Counted from the stretch's first letter, positions 39,111-52,112 are shown. The stretch: 64,000 bases of DNA from Amblyornis subalaris (GCA_018881555.1 JACAXG010000032.1:880837-944836), one strand, 5' to 3'. Made by a program: numbers and translations. The notes: generated from the letters alone by a model not told the origin.

Positions 39111-39950
39111 GCCTCCCTGGCATCCCCATCTCTAAGCACCAGTGCAGAGATAACCAGACACCAAGACTGTAAAAGCCCATTCTAAGACCGCCATATAACC
39201 AGAAGATAAAATATCCATGCCTTGGGCCTCAGAGATCAAGCAGGAATGCAAGAAAATGTCCAAAGTGAGGGGAAAGAGTGGTCCTCTGGAATTCTCACAC
39301 CACTGTAGGATGAAATGGAGCTGAGCTTGTTCCCATGTAAATGTCAGCCTTTACACCCTACCATTATTTGGCCTCTCCCAGACAAGAACTTGAACTGGAA
39401 CAAGAGAAAATTTATACTTTTTGGTGACACACTGCTAAAGAGACCCAGGTTGGTCATCAATCACTTAAGTCACATAAGGCACAGCATCCTCCTCCCTGCC
39501 TGGTCCGCACAGGACTAGCGGTGTGACCATGGAGAGCCACAGCTCAGCTACAAAACAGGAATAAATCAGAAATGATCTCATTCTCTTTTCACTTCATATA
39601 AGAAAGGATTGGGCAGGAAATACTGCATGGTGAAAATCCCACTTGGAGAACAAAGCATGGATCTACTCATCTAACAAAGCCAGCANAGGATATACATTGA
39701 TAAGACAGTTGATAGGTCTTAGGTTCAGCTGGCATGACGCAAACCCTTGTGTAAATGTTGTCTTCACATATGAAATGAGACTAACACTTTCTCCCAAAGT
39801 TTGGCTGGCCCTGCCCATGTGACCACTACATTACTCATAGCAGGAAATGCTTCTTAGTGAGTGCATTGCACAACAATCCTTGCTGAGGCCTGTAGGTGTG
39901 GTAACGCTCGCAGAATCATTAGTGTACTTCCCAGCAATTAAATACACACT
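39111..39950. other. Anonymous non-coding DNA
   Basis: No exon seen. The stretch around 39519-39590 (GTGTGACCATGGAGAGCCAC, then AGCTACAAAACAGGAATAA) weakly resembles a sense-oriented SINE tail, but I do not call it. Confidence 0.4.
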
Positions 39951-39954
39951 TGAC

Positions 39955-40056
39955 CATAGAATCATTGAATCATTTAGCCTGGAAAAGACCTCTAAGATCA
40001 AGTTCAACCATTAACGCAGACAAGTCCACCACTAAACTACATCCCTAAAATGTACC
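39955..40056 (-). mobile_element. CR1 LINE 3'-end fragment
   Basis: CCATAGAATCATTGAATCAT, then TTAGCCTGGAAAAGACCTCT, AAGATCAAGTTCAACCATTA and CCACCACTAAACTACATCCC: the last about 100 bases of an avian CR1 in antisense. Truncated after that block. Confidence 0.9.
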
Positions 40057-40481
40057 CATGCCCATGTACCTCTCATCAATGGGCTATAGACACCCCTGAG
40101 TGCCTGTTACTGATTTTCTATTTCAGCAGCAGCTCACAAATCCCAGTTGTACCAAAAGACATCACCACAGAGGTCACATATATTTGCATCTTTGGTGACT
40201 TTCACAAAATTGTTATTTATTTCTTCCGTCTGTCCTCATCTTCTAATTCTCTTTTCATCATCAGGAACAAATTTTCCAAATTTTTGTTTTCCAAATCCCG
40301 GATAATTTCCTGTTTTGCTTCCCATTAAAGCGGAGAGAGAGCAGCTAGAAACCAGCAGGGCAGTGGTAGGTGCACAGCAGAGAAATGTGCACCTGCTGGC
40401 AGAAAAGCACCAGCTGTGAATCCTTCTATAAAGAGTGCAAGGAAATGTCATTGCATTGATACATTTTCAAAAAGAGAAAGC
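40057..40481. other. Anonymous non-coding DNA
   Basis: No feature recognised between the CR1 fragment and the microsatellite. Confidence 0.5.

Positions 40482-40549
<68 letters not shown>
40482..40549 (+). repeat. (ATATGT)n hexanucleotide microsatellite
   Basis: About 11.3 perfect copies of ATATGT over 68 bases, likely length-polymorphic. The array alternates purine and pyrimidine throughout, so it is easily melted. Confidence 0.98.
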
Positions 40550-43484
40550 GTGATCCGTGCAAATATATCTTAATTGGCCATGGTGTCAAATGCTCCCTTT
40601 AAATTTAATCTAATGAGTGTTTCACTGAGCTGTCAGCAAACCCCAGTAGCCTCCAGGCACTAATGAGTGAGCATCAAGGTGTCAGTGCTTCTGGCATTAA
40701 CTTCAATTAGGAGGAGTTCGGGTGATCACTGAATCAAGGGTCAGCCTTTCACTGCTGAGACATTCCTCTGGCTGTAGCCTGCAGTCTCATGGCTGAAAGG
40801 GCCTGGCAGACTGGCTGCCAACCTCCTCACCAGGAAAGAAGAATCATACCTGGCAATACTACTGTTAATTACTATATTTAAAATCTGTACAGGTCTTGAC
40901 AGGCATGGAGAATCAACAGTAACCCTATTTATGAAGCTATTCAATCAGGTTCTCAGATAAAGAAGTAACCTGTGGTATTAAAATTATAAATATCTACCAC
41001 TTACTCATGGTTAGAAGTTTTAAATCATCACTAAAGGGCATCAATATGACAAAGAATAGAAAGTCTGCGGGGTTAAGCTTACAGAAAAAAAATCAACACA
41101 TAGATAACCCATGTAACTTTAATTCTGCTCCACTTATCTCTCTCCAGAGTTCCTGAAAGGTTTCCTTTAGACATATGACATTAAGATGTCATCTTGCACA
41201 ATCATTCTAAGGTAGATGTGCTTTTCTGGGGTGAAATCGTGAGTGGATCACAATTGCTTTTGAGGCTGTATCCCCGCTATTCAAGCATGGAGGTCTCAGG
41301 ACATCCAGGCAGAACCCTCTGGATCCACCCCAGGCCTGAAATCCCTTCTCTAGATGGCAGATTGCTGTTCAGCCTCAAGGACATGTGCATATTTGTGCCA
41401 GAGGAAATCATTCAGTGAGAAAATCTGCTTAGTAACCTCGAAGTTTTGTCAGCCAACATAAAATCTTAGTTGCATTACAGTTTAGCATTATAGTTATTAC
41501 AGTAGAAACTACAGGTCCATTATAAAACATTTCATAAATTTCTAAATTTATAAAATATATGAATAATACCAGAATGAAAAATAAAAGTCCCACCTGCCTG
41601 CTTCCCATCCTTGCCATCACCTACTCCACCATGGCAAACTGACCACCCTTCCCTGCAGTCTTCCCTCTGACTTTCAGAAATAGTCCTTGCCAAATAAAAC
41701 AAAACCAAAGATAGAGATAAAAGGAATAAAGGCCTCAGGTGCAGACACCTTATGAACAGTGGGGGTTAGGGGTTGCAGAGTACTTAAGCTAATTCTTTAT
41801 GGGACTCTTTTCCCATAGCAGAAGCCCTATGCATCTCTCAGAGATGGAGGACCTCAACAGCAGGCCAGGAAAGTTTGCCTAATTGTAAGGTAGCACTTGT
41901 CTTACAGCTCATTCTGCTTAGGATCATCATAAAAGGTGTCCTTTGAACTCGCTCTCTGCTTCCTCCAGCCCCATCTTCCTTCCTCCCCATCCCCAAGGCA
42001 ATGATTTTTATCTTCCAGCCTCCATTTCTTCTCTGTAAGAATCAAAGGGTTTTCAAGCCTTCNCCTTGAGGTGACAGCACTACCTGTTCCTCCTCCACCT
42101 GGGATGCAGAGCTCTGTTTCCTCAGAATATTTACCCTAATCTATGTCAGACACAGGCTCATTCTGCTCTGGTAATGAGGAGCTGCTGTGTCTGGGCCAGG
42201 CGTGTTCGGACTTTCCTGGGTGTGTGATTCAGATCGAGCACCAGTGAGCTGTACAATAAGCAAACAGGAGCAGCACAATGACAGCTTTCAATTGCCTGAT
42301 TTACCAAGCTTCATCTTAAAATTAATGAGGCTGTTTGTGCCACGTCACGTTTTACATCCTTGTGCAATCACTAACAAGCATAAAAAGCTCTTTGTCCCTA
42401 TAGGATATTCCTCCTTGGTGCAGGATGGCAGAGCTGCCATAGCCTGTTATTAGCAGGTACCTCCAAGCCCATTAGCAAAGCAGGTGCCCCACTCACTTCA
42501 GCACTGGTCAGCAAAAGAGGTGGCATCTTGCCTTTACCCTCAGGTGATCCATGAACTCCAACAGATCCATGCCATGAATCCAAATTATGAGAGTCTTGCT
42601 GACTGAGGGATTGGTTTCCTCTTTGCTTCTCTCTAAGATCCAGAAAACTGCATCCACAAAAATTGTTAAGACATCATCAAAGGTGACAAAGCCACAGCCT
42701 CAGAATCTGGAAAATGTCAGCCTTGAGCTATGTGGTCACCCACCACAGTGCAATCTTTAGTTACACTGACACTGCTTTTTTAGCAGGTTCTATGAAGTAT
42801 GACTAATTCTAAACGTGAGGTCTAAGCTTCTGAAAGGAAAAACAAGCTCTTTGCTTCTCCTTCACCTGAATGGAAACAGCAGAAGTCTGGAAGGAGGTTC
42901 AAGAAGTCCATTTGCTTGTAGAAACTGGCAGCAGATGTTATATCACCGATGAAAATCTACTCTGCCTCCTCTCCTATACCACCAGTCACAGGCCCTGAAA
43001 GTTTAGAACAAATCTAACCTTGAGAACAAAAGTCCAAAAGAAGAACAACCTAAAGCCGGTCAAAGAAGCCAGCAAATATATTGATCCCATCCTAGCTCCT
43101 GGAAACATTTAGGGAATGAATAAAGACGAAATGTAGAAAGCAGACCTCAAGCCCATGCAAAACCAATCAATAGGAAAATTCCTCTCCAAAACCAAGTGTA
43201 GATACTGGTATAACCTTGAGTTGAGGTGCAAGACATCAAGCTGCTATTTGAGAACTTCTTGAGCATTAACATTACTGCCTGATTAATTTCTCAAGAACTT
43301 AGGTAAACATCACATTCTTCTCCTACTTGGATAAATCTATAAGAGTAGATCTGTCAAACAGTGGGAGTGGAAACCAATATGTATAAGGAGAAAACAGTGG
43401 TATTGTCATTGTGTGGCAATGATAATTTTGGCCAAAATAAGCATTTGCATAAGAACCTGGTGTTTGAAAGCCACCTAACCAGAT
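40550..43484. other. Anonymous non-coding DNA
   Basis: No exon recognised. The stretch at 40560-40760 contains repeated TAATGAGTG strings and ATTAACTTCAATTAGGAG and has the look of conserved regulatory DNA (see findings). The frame at 41194-41418 has no domain. Confidence 0.4.
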
Positions 43485-43640
43485 CATAGGATCATGGAAT
43501 CATAGAATGGTTTGGGTAGGAAGAGACCATAAAGTTCATCTTGTTCCAACCCACCCCCACCATGGGCAGGGACATCTTCCACTAGACCAGGTTGCTCAAA
43601 ACCCCGTCCAGCCTGGCCCTGAACACTTCCCAGGACAGNT
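43485..43640 (-). mobile_element. CR1 LINE 3'-end fragment
   Basis: GATCATAGGATCATGGAATC, ATAGAATGGTTTGGGTAGGA, AGAGACCATAAAGTTCATCT, TTCCAACCCACCCCC, CATGGGCAGGGACATCTTCC, ACTAGACCAGGTTGCTCAAA, then CCAGCCTGGCCCTGAACACT. This is the standard antisense end of avian CR1, truncated at a short GATGTA array. Confidence 0.95.
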
Positions 43641-43641
43641 G

Positions 43642-43664
43642 GATGTAGATGTAGATGTAGATAT
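43642..43664 (+). repeat. Short (GATGTA)n array
   Basis: A little under four copies of GATGTA exactly at the truncated 5' side of the CR1 fragment at 43485-43640. Confidence 0.85.
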
Positions 43665-44572
43665 CTGCATTGTAGAGGTTCTACATGTGGATAGCAATAC
43701 GTCAGCTAAGCACCAGGAGCTCCCTTTTTAGTCAGTATACTCCTATACTCCTGTCTCTTCAAATTTGCAGTTCATCTCTTTCAGGCACTTACTTTAGGAT
43801 GAGATGATTTGTGCCTCAAAAGCAGCTGCTTCTCCCTATTACCTGTAAAAGGAATTTTTCTCAGATGGGAATGTCTGCACTATAAATCTCCATGGCTTAT
43901 ATGTCTACACTTGGTCAGATGAATCCCACTTCATGAATTTTTCATTATTTGTAGTCATTACATGAGGACTGGATAGCTTTTTAAAAAATACTCTACTTGA
44001 GCTTGAAGAGAAGCATAAGCTTGATACAAAATGTAATTTCTATCATATTAGGAAAATAAGACAAAGGATTTGAGCAGATGTCCTAAACTATCTCTGAACT
44101 CAGTGTCTTGACAATGAAAGTAGCCACATGGAATTACATCATACCATTATTCTGCTCTTTATTTATTCAGTAGGGCAAACCTATGTGGCCATGAATTTCA
44201 AATCTACAGGTCTGTGAGTTCTGCTTCACAGCATTATACAAGAAGTCTAGTTAAACAAACATTATCAAACATTATACGTTCAGTGCAACACCCCCAGAGC
44301 TAGATTGCCTAAAATGTTTACTTGTTTGTAAACAGTAATTTTATTTCAACTTTTGAAGAAAGAAAGTCTGCATTACACATTCTGTGTCTGTCTTTCTCTA
44401 GCAAGACCCTGCCTGCTTTGCCCTGTTTCAAAGGGATATAAAAGGCTTTGGCTTTTTCTTGGAAGTCTGGAATTGCTGCTTTTCTATTTTTTGCAGAATT
44501 TGGGATTGAGTTTTATAGCAACAGAAAGCGCTTTTGCAGTGATAAAAATACATTTTCTACATTCATGAATTC
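43665..44572. other. Anonymous non-coding DNA
   Basis: AT-rich, no exon or repeat recognised. Confidence 0.5.
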
Positions 44573-44645
44573 ATAAATTTTAAGAGCAAAGGGAACCATT
44601 GCATTCATCCAGCCTGAGGCATTGATAGATTTACTGCACAGGAGC
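44573..44645 (-). mobile_element. Ancient CR1 3'-end trace
   Basis: AATTTTAAGAGCAAAGGGAA, then CCATTGCATTCATCCAGCCT matches the antisense terminus of old sauropsid CR1 ('ttttaaggccagaagggacc', 'attgtgatcatctagtctga'). Short and decayed. Confidence 0.5.
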
Positions 44646-47600
44646 TAATGGACCAGAGCACAGTCCCTTTGAGATGACAGGAGAGAATTTGTGCAGCTTT
44701 TTAGTCTCTCTCCTCATCACCATCATGAGGNCAACCACCTCAGAGCTCCCTTGTTTAACACAGACCCTTCTCTCCAGTTTGAGAGAAGATTTATTTAAAG
44801 CATTTTGGAAAACTGCTTTCCCAAGTCCCCAGAAAAAGCAAAGGTCAGCACACCCCCGTTGCCCCAGAGCACCTTGACCACTGCTCCTTGGCCCCATTTG
44901 GTCTCCCAGCAGCACCCNACACCCCAAAACAACAGTAGCTGCTATCCCTGTGCTCAGGCTTTGTTCTTTACCTGCCCATTTCCCTCGCTGGGATGTGAAG
45001 CACTTGGCCCCTGGGACTCAGCTTATTGCTTCATAAAGCAGGATGGCAGGATTATTAATGTGGCAGAACTGCAGGATTTTCCAAGCAATTTATGAGTTAC
45101 CATGGCAGTTCATTAGCTCTCAGCCCAATGACCCCTTCCTGGAGAGCATGAATCAAGCAGGAGGCACGCACACATCTCAATGTACGACAGATATTCACAG
45201 ATATCCACATCAAAAACACATCCAAGGCCATATTTCCTCCATTGTGCCCAACATATATCCAACCACAGCACTAAAAGGTCACCAGTTATCAGGACCGATA
45301 ACCAACCCGCTGAAACACGTCTAGACACAAAGAAATTCACAATCCCCATCTTTTTCTTTTATTCTCATCAAGCCATTTCTGACTGCTGCCTGCATTTAAA
45401 GAAGAGCAGATTCTTAGCAGAGGGTTTACATTTGCAGCTTCCATGGGCTGCACAGGGAGGCAAGTCTGGCAGTGGGAAGAGCAGACACTCAGAATTGCTC
45501 CCTTGAATTTCAGTGCTCAGAATAAGGTTTCACTTTACACACAAACAAACCCCTCACCCCCACTCAAGGAAGGATTTGAGAAAATATTTAACTTTCATGG
45601 TAATTATCCATAGGTCTTAAAATAAAGCACACACTTCAATGCTTCCATGGGTCCAAGTGGCACTGTGTGAGTGAAAAAATTCCACAGGTTTTAATGCAGT
45701 GCTCGGTTAGGACTTCAGCACAGGTAAAAAAACCAAGTCTAGCAAACCAGAGAGGAAAGAGATCTGGAGAATTAAAGGGAGCCTTTGAAGTTAATAACTG
45801 GACAATTAAGAAAAAGGAAAAGGTCATGAGCACAGTAACTTTTATCNGTAAGAATAAAACCATTATCAAGCTACTCACAGATATTAAAAATACAGTACTT
45901 TATACCAATGAAAGACAGAGAGAAAGGGAGACAGTTGGGTGAAGAGAAAATAAGAGAGAAAGACTTCTATTATGTCTTTTTTGCACTATTTCTCTCAGTT
46001 GTACTAATGCTTTTTTTTTTATTTTCTTTTACCCTCTAAAGTTTTCAGGGCATTTTAAAGAAAAGGCAGAGCTAAAATTTTTATATCTGCCACACTCAGA
46101 ACTCAACCTCACCATGCCTTATGTGTGTCCCAGAATTAACTTGCCTTTTCCTTTTGAAAAAATAATTAATGTATTTATTAGTGCAGTAATGGGACCCACA
46201 TACTGGAAAATCCCACCTTCCACACCATTCCATTAGCTAAATCTGGCTTTGGGCCAAAATTTCATATTTCAGCTCCTGCCAATTTTCAGGTTTGGAATGT
46301 TTTTACNCTGGAGGATTTTTCATCTGTTTCCTTGGCTGGGCTAATGGGATCCTAATGCACACTAGAGATCTCTATCACACCAGGTTGCCAGGTACTTGTT
46401 TACTTCAATCATCTCATATGTACACACAAACTGGTGGCATTTCCCTCTCAGCTAAGTGATGCCAACAGGCCTTGAACCCAACATGCAAAGTGATATCATT
46501 TGATATGGAGAACTGCTGACTTGAGACATTCCCCCCGGCTGGAGTAATCACAACAAACATTTTAAAAATATACAGCTGGGCAAAAAGTTAGATGACACCT
46601 TTATTTAAGAACAACAAAATTGTGTGTGTCTGGCAGGAATCCTCATGTCTAATAAAACATGGAGGCCACAGGAATGAACCTCCAAGAAANATGGGTATGG
46701 CTTAAAGAAAGCAAAGCTGTTGCCTCATCCATTTACCTCTTGGAGATCTGGAATAGGACTCAGCTCCTGCTGTCAGGCTAGAGAAGAACAGTGTGGACAT
46801 GACGACCTGAGAGACCTTGCAGATATTCTGCTGCCAGAACTGGGAGATAAGTCACCTCACCAGCTCTTCTCTAGGCATTGGTCTTACACAAACACCAGCA
46901 TTACTGTCTGTACCAGAGGCCATCTCAGCAAAAGGGCTGTGCTTTCTGCTAACAACTCATGAGCTTTCATCTAATATTACCTTTTGTTACCTCCTAAATT
47001 ACTTTCTCAGCAGATTTTTTTTGTCATGACTTGCTGTTGGAAGAAGACATATCCTTCCCATGCTTTAGCACCAAAAGCAGAGTTCAGCTGCTCTGTCCCC
47101 ATAGCTACTGAAGTTCCTCACATGGGAAATGTCTGCATGAAGAATCTCCCAGCCAGGCTGCCAGGTCCATCACTATTCTTGCTCTCACCACCTCTTCTGA
47201 AGCAGCACGGCAGGTCAGTAACACTGGCCAAGGATACATGGCAGTTTTTCTCACAGGTAGGACCAGTGACACGGTCCAAACCGCTGACCCATGGCAGAAC
47301 ATTTCTGCCACAGTCTGGCAGACAGGGAGTGACAGAGAGGACCAGACTGCCTGCACCGCCTGATCTCAGAGAGTGATGAGGTCACTTATTTGAAGGAGCA
47401 ACAAAAAGGGTTGAAGTGATGCTCAGAGTAACCCATTTGTACACCCATCACATTTCCCAAGCTATGCCAGAGTCACTCTGCATCTTTCACTCTGCATCTT
47501 TCACATATTTCACTCCCCAGGAAATAGCGGCAAAGGCGCATCCTGCACTCCAGGGTNCATATGTTTCCAGCTGCAGGAGCTGGGAAAGAGGGATATGTAT

Positions 47601-49530
47601 TTGGATATAGGCCATGGGGAAGTGCAGTCATGTTCATTTGTCACAGCCTGTCCCCTTTCGCTCCCACAGGTTTGGAAAAGCAGGAGAGCCCTATACCAGG
47701 AGCCATAATGTGTGCAGTTTTATAGAAACCTGAAACAAAGAGATAGCCAACAGGAGGTTTTCTACACTGCTATAATTCTCCAGACNATAAGAATACCAAA
47801 GTGTTTGGCTTTATCATTTCTTCTAAAAGAATTCCAGGATTTAGTTCTGTNTGGCACAAGCACATGGAACTGGAATTTGATTTTTTGTTTATTTGATTTT
47901 CATATTTTGAAGGACTTTGCTGTTTGAGGAAAGAAATATGTGTCTGTTGATCACAAAATCCAGCTCAGAGACATGTCTGAGATCATGGTTTTGAAAAGGA
48001 GCCATGGCCACCTTCAAAGGATGAGGCAGATTTCACCCACGGAAAAGCAAAACATGCCATTTTGTGCTCTCAAGCNTGACTCATTTCCTGATGCAGTTAG
48101 GCTAGGACTAGAAAGTTAAGGTCAGATTAAGAGATCATAAATGCCTTTTGTAGTGGACTTTGAGACCAGGACCACAATGCCAGAATAAGGCTGTGAGGCC
48201 TTTGAAGGAGAAATCCTCTTGGAAATACATCGTGGAGCTCTGTTTGCTTTCCCTGGATTTTTGAGGGATGGAGCTCCTGTTTTGCTGCATTGCCTTCGTT
48301 TCTGTCAAATCCCCATGAGGATAAGCTACTCTCCAGTCTCTTTGTGAGAAAAGTGATATAAAAACATTACCTTCCCGACTAGAAAATTCACAGGGCTTTG
48401 CATGGATAACCTTGCTACTTCTTGCTACNCTATTTCAGACAAAACCCAATCTTCCTGCCGCTCCTGCCAAACGAAACAACAGCCAGATGAGCTCAGAGCC
48501 TGATGCTCCTGCATCAATGTCTCTGCTNTTCACAGTGCTGCACATCCACCATGCTATAGCAGCTACACAAAATGCTCTTGTGACTGTCTCAAATGCTTTC
48601 TGTCACACTCAGCATCCTGCAGTTACACACAGAGAGTGGCCCACAGACCCGCTCCTGTCCGAGGGCCCACATTGTTTCTCCTTTGCTTCATGTCCCGCTG
48701 TCTGATCAGCACATTCAGTACAGCACCAACATTTCCTCTTCCATATGGATGCAGAAAGGAACAGAGAGAGAGACTGAGCTGATCCTAGTGACAACTATGC
48801 AAGCAAAACCCTGAAGGAAATATTTTCAAATATGTCAGCTACAGATGACCAAAATGTCATCACAGTAAGACAGATGTTGTTTTTATACTACAGGGCTCAG
48901 ACAGGAACAATTTTTCCTCTGTTGCAAAATAAGATGACAAGTCAGGTAGGAGCACCATGTCTGTTCAACGCTATGACTTAAGCTCCCAGCTGAGAGCTCC
49001 AACTGTTTGGGTTGGGTTTTTTTAAATAACAATATTTTTTTAGAAAAATTGTTGTGATGTTTACCTGATGACTTGGGGAGTGAATTTCTACTAGCACAGT
49101 GGATGAGTATGGATTGGTAACCACCTGATTCTACTGTACAAAATGAAATACAGAACAAAGTAATAAGGATCCTAGTGATAACCACAACTTTGCTGCAGGG
49201 TGCCAACATTCAGTGTGTAAACATCCACTGAGTAGATTGACTTCACTGTCAGGTTTTCCTGCCTTGAAGAAGCAGCTGAATGGGTCAATAAAATACCATT
49301 CCCACATTTTTTGCTTTTTTTATCAAGCCAATGAGTACAAAAAGTGACAGAATTAAACCACTCAGGTGATCCACAGAGCTTTCCCTTGTTGACCAAATAA
49401 CAATCACCACGAGCCGACTGGAACTTCAACAACCTTTTATGTACAATAACATCTTCTTGTTCTCCACACATCGGTGTTTATCAAACATACACCCCAGTGA
49501 GAGTTAAAGCATGAGAATTTTGTAACTTAC
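44646..49530. other. Probable intron of a lectin-domain gene; no exon found
   Basis: This lies downstream, on the minus strand, of the lectin exon at 49531-49674, so it should be intronic. I searched for a following exon by eye and found none I could defend. The 130-codon plus-strand frame at 46984-47376 has no domain. A 15-base direct duplication (CTCTGCATCTTTCA) occurs at about 47474-47503. Confidence 0.4.
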
Positions 49531-49674
49531 CACAGGTGTAGATGACATTAAGATGCTTTTGGATGCCTGGGTAACAAGGATCTCCAAATTCATAAGTGCT
49601 GGCGTATATGCTGCAGCTTCTTTTCCCATGACAGCGTTTGATCATGAGCTGGAGAGCAGTAGCTGACTGACACT
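49531..49674 (-). CDS. Internal exon: C-terminal half of a SUEL-type lectin domain
   Basis: A 144-nt exon, 48 codons, with canonical splice sites: acceptor TTCCATTTTAG|AGTGTCAG and donor CACCTGTG|GTAAGTT. It is phase 1 at both ends. The encoded segment has a Cys just after the split first codon and an ALQ...RC-HGKRSC core. It then has FGDPCYPG, K-H-L and N-V-I-Y-T-C at the end. This is the signature of the second half of the SUEL (galactose/rhamnose-binding lectin, Gal_Lectin) fold, whose Cys residues form disulfides in an extracellular domain. Animal proteins with this domain include latrophilins, EVA1C and rhamnose-binding lectins. The extra residue between PC and PG (PC-x-PG instead of PC-PG) and the R-C-x-G-K spacing resemble the second domain of EVA1C, a membrane receptor of axon guidance. 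The sequence does not look close enough to settle orthology. Latrophilin is disfavoured because its domain is nearly invariant. No flanking exons were found, so introns are long. Confidence 0.82.
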
Positions 49675-51954
49675 CTAAAATGGAAAAACAATATCTATCT
49701 GTGAATATCTGTCCATTCACAACAGAAATTGCCTAAAAATAATTCACCAGATGCAGACTGAGAGCACATACATATGAGATTTTCATATTTAAAAGTCTTT
49801 GTGTTTATGTGGCAAGGTGCATCTGACTCTAACACATCTCTAATAAATTGAAAGAACACTGAAGAATCAGAAACCCCCACACATCCATAGAAAGAAGGCT
49901 GCAAATAAAAGNTGTTTAGTCTTTGTAACACCCACAAGAGGTGTTTCAAATCCCCCTCTCTGGCCCCTGCTGAGGACAGAGGTGATCAGTCTGCTCTTAG
50001 ATGTTGTATTTCTAAATCTAATGAAAGTTACTATGAGGTGGAATAATTGTAATATTATCACCTACCATATAATTAGAAATATTGTTTTAATCACATTTAT
50101 TCACATACAGGTAGAAACATTTCTCATATCAGAAATTTAGAATATGGAAAGTTCCAAAAGTAAGGGTTTTCCCAAGAATTTTTTTCCTATCAGATGGTTT
50201 TGCCTGTTTTCTCAGCTAGAGTGAGAACAGACAAGGTCTTGAACTTTCAGGTGCAAGACTGAGTTTGCTTTCACTGTCCAGCCAGGACCAAGCTCAGGGG
50301 GAAACCGGCAAGGAGACATTTCTTCAACATCAAATTGTTGCTAAAAGGAACAGAACAGCCATAGAAAATGGAATACAAACCCCTTTAGGTCACTAATTAG
50401 GAGGCAGGGAAAGGGAAAATGAACCTCAAAAGGTATTGAGTGCTAGAACCAGCATAACAATAAAAGCCATGAGAGACACAGGAAAGCCACAGAAAGCCAA
50501 GCCTAGAGGGTAACATGTCTTTTTTCTCAAATCAAAAGCAACATTTTATTTCACATGCTGCAAATGACAAAAGAAGAAGGCTCCATGTGAACATTTTCGT
50601 ACTGAACCACCCAAACTTTCTTAGGNGATTTCTGATCCAATGATTGTCAGAGATTCCAGTGGAAACATCTGGCATGCAGCAATCCTGATTCATTGTTTTT
50701 TTGTGAATGTCCAGTTAGAGAAACTCATCAAATCTAAGTGCTGCAGAGGATTTCACGGAGGGTGCCTATTCTTTTTATTTGTTATTGTTCTCACACAAGA
50801 CAGAGAACGTCCCACGGCTGTCTGGCACAGGAGCATACTATATCCATGGGACTGTAGGGAACTACCCATTACTTGTCCTGTGAGACGCACAACAAGCCTT
50901 TTGCATCCAACATCCCCAGAGGTGGGCAGCCTTTGGGATGTGCCTCACGTAGGAATATGCACTAACAAACTACAGATTCTGCTCTCTACCTTAAATTGGA
51001 TTGACTCTTCAAGTGCCAAAGCTGTAGATTCAGCACATTGAAAACACTTTTAGGAGTTTTGTTTGTCATATACCCTCACACTAACATTGACAGCTTTTCT
51101 AGCCATCACTAGTCATGTCCTGGTATTGCTGATCTCCTTCCTCTCATGCAGTTCTGAGCAGGCCATGGTCTCCATCCATGTTGACTTTGCAGCAGCATCT
51201 GTATTAGGAAACCAAACGGGCCTTAAATCCGGACACACCTTTATTCCCTGTGGTTAAGTGCTACCCTGTACCTTGCAGTGGTTTTGCCAGCTAGCATTAC
51301 TCCAAACAGGTAATACAGTCCGAGATATAACAGGACTAGTCCTAATAGTCAATTTGCAGAAAGTCGCCACCGTATTTTGGATGGAAAGTGGAAGAGTAGG
51401 AATATGTGGTGAGGGTTTATTTGCATGGACATGAGGTCAGCCACCACAGGGCCAGGCAGCAGACTCTTTCTGATTGTACCCAACAGAGCAGCTGATGTGC
51501 TCATGGCAGGAAAGCACGATCCTGATGTTACTTTAATGAGGTAGTAGCTGCATTTTTTTTTCCCAGCCCTGTCCATGATACCCACTGAAAATAACATGCC
51601 ATACTGCCCACAAGGAGCTATGGGACCCTGCTCTAGACCCTTCACCCTTCACCACCCCACAACCAATGCAGATGAAGCTTGAGTTATAAGAGCCTCTTCC
51701 ATGTAGACCTAGATACCCAGACTCTTTCAGGTAGCTCCATCTGCCAGAGCAGGTCCTAACATTCAAATCCTTCATGGCATTTTAACAGTGCCCAGGTCCA
51801 GCCTGCACCATTTGGTTACACATTCACTGCGAAATGAAAACTTAGCCTGGACTTTCTCTGGCCCTGAGGCCTACTGTGATAGAACAACCCACAACCATGC
51901 TATTAAACACTCTTACTCTCCAGAACAGTGATGATACCCAGTCCTTGTCCTGCA
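49675..51954. other. Probable intron 5' of the lectin exon; no exon found
   Basis: The first half of the lectin domain (expected to contain an A-x-Y-G-R-type motif) should lie at higher coordinates. Candidates such as the YGR-like codons near 50060 are interrupted by stop codons. Nothing else recognised. Confidence 0.4.
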
Positions 51955-51955
51955 A

Positions 51956-52112
51956 CCAACCTCAAACCATCCCAGGAAGTGTTTAAGGCCCAGTTGGATG
52001 GGGCTTTGAGCAACTTGGGCCTAGCGGAAGGTGTCCCTGCCCATGGTAGGCAGATTGGAACATGATGATCTTTAAGGTCCCTTCCAACCCAAACCATTCT
52101 GTGAATCTTTTG
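51956..52112 (+). mobile_element. CR1 LINE 3'-end fragment
   Basis: Sense CR1 end: CATCCCAGGAAGTGTTTAAG, GCCCAGTTGGATGGGGCTTT, GAGCAACTTGGGCCTAGCGG, AAGGTGTCCCTGCCCATGG, ATGATCTTTAAGGTCCCTTC and CAACCCAAACCATTCTGTGA. Confidence 0.95.

Noticed and set aside
39519..39590. Possible sense-oriented SINE tail
   Set aside because: Only a few matching words; too weak to call by eye.
46984..47376. 130-codon plus-strand frame
   Set aside because: No recognisable domain and antisense to the presumed lectin gene; an antisense 83-codon frame overlaps it.
49172..49471. Cys-containing 99-codon minus-strand frame just downstream of the lectin exon
   Set aside because: Considered as a following exon, but it has no SUEL motif, no convincing acceptor and no similarity to known tails of SUEL proteins.
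50041..50075. YGR-like codons on the minus strand that might be the first half of the SUEL domain
   Set aside because: The frame has stop codons immediately before and after and lacks the expected Cys residues.
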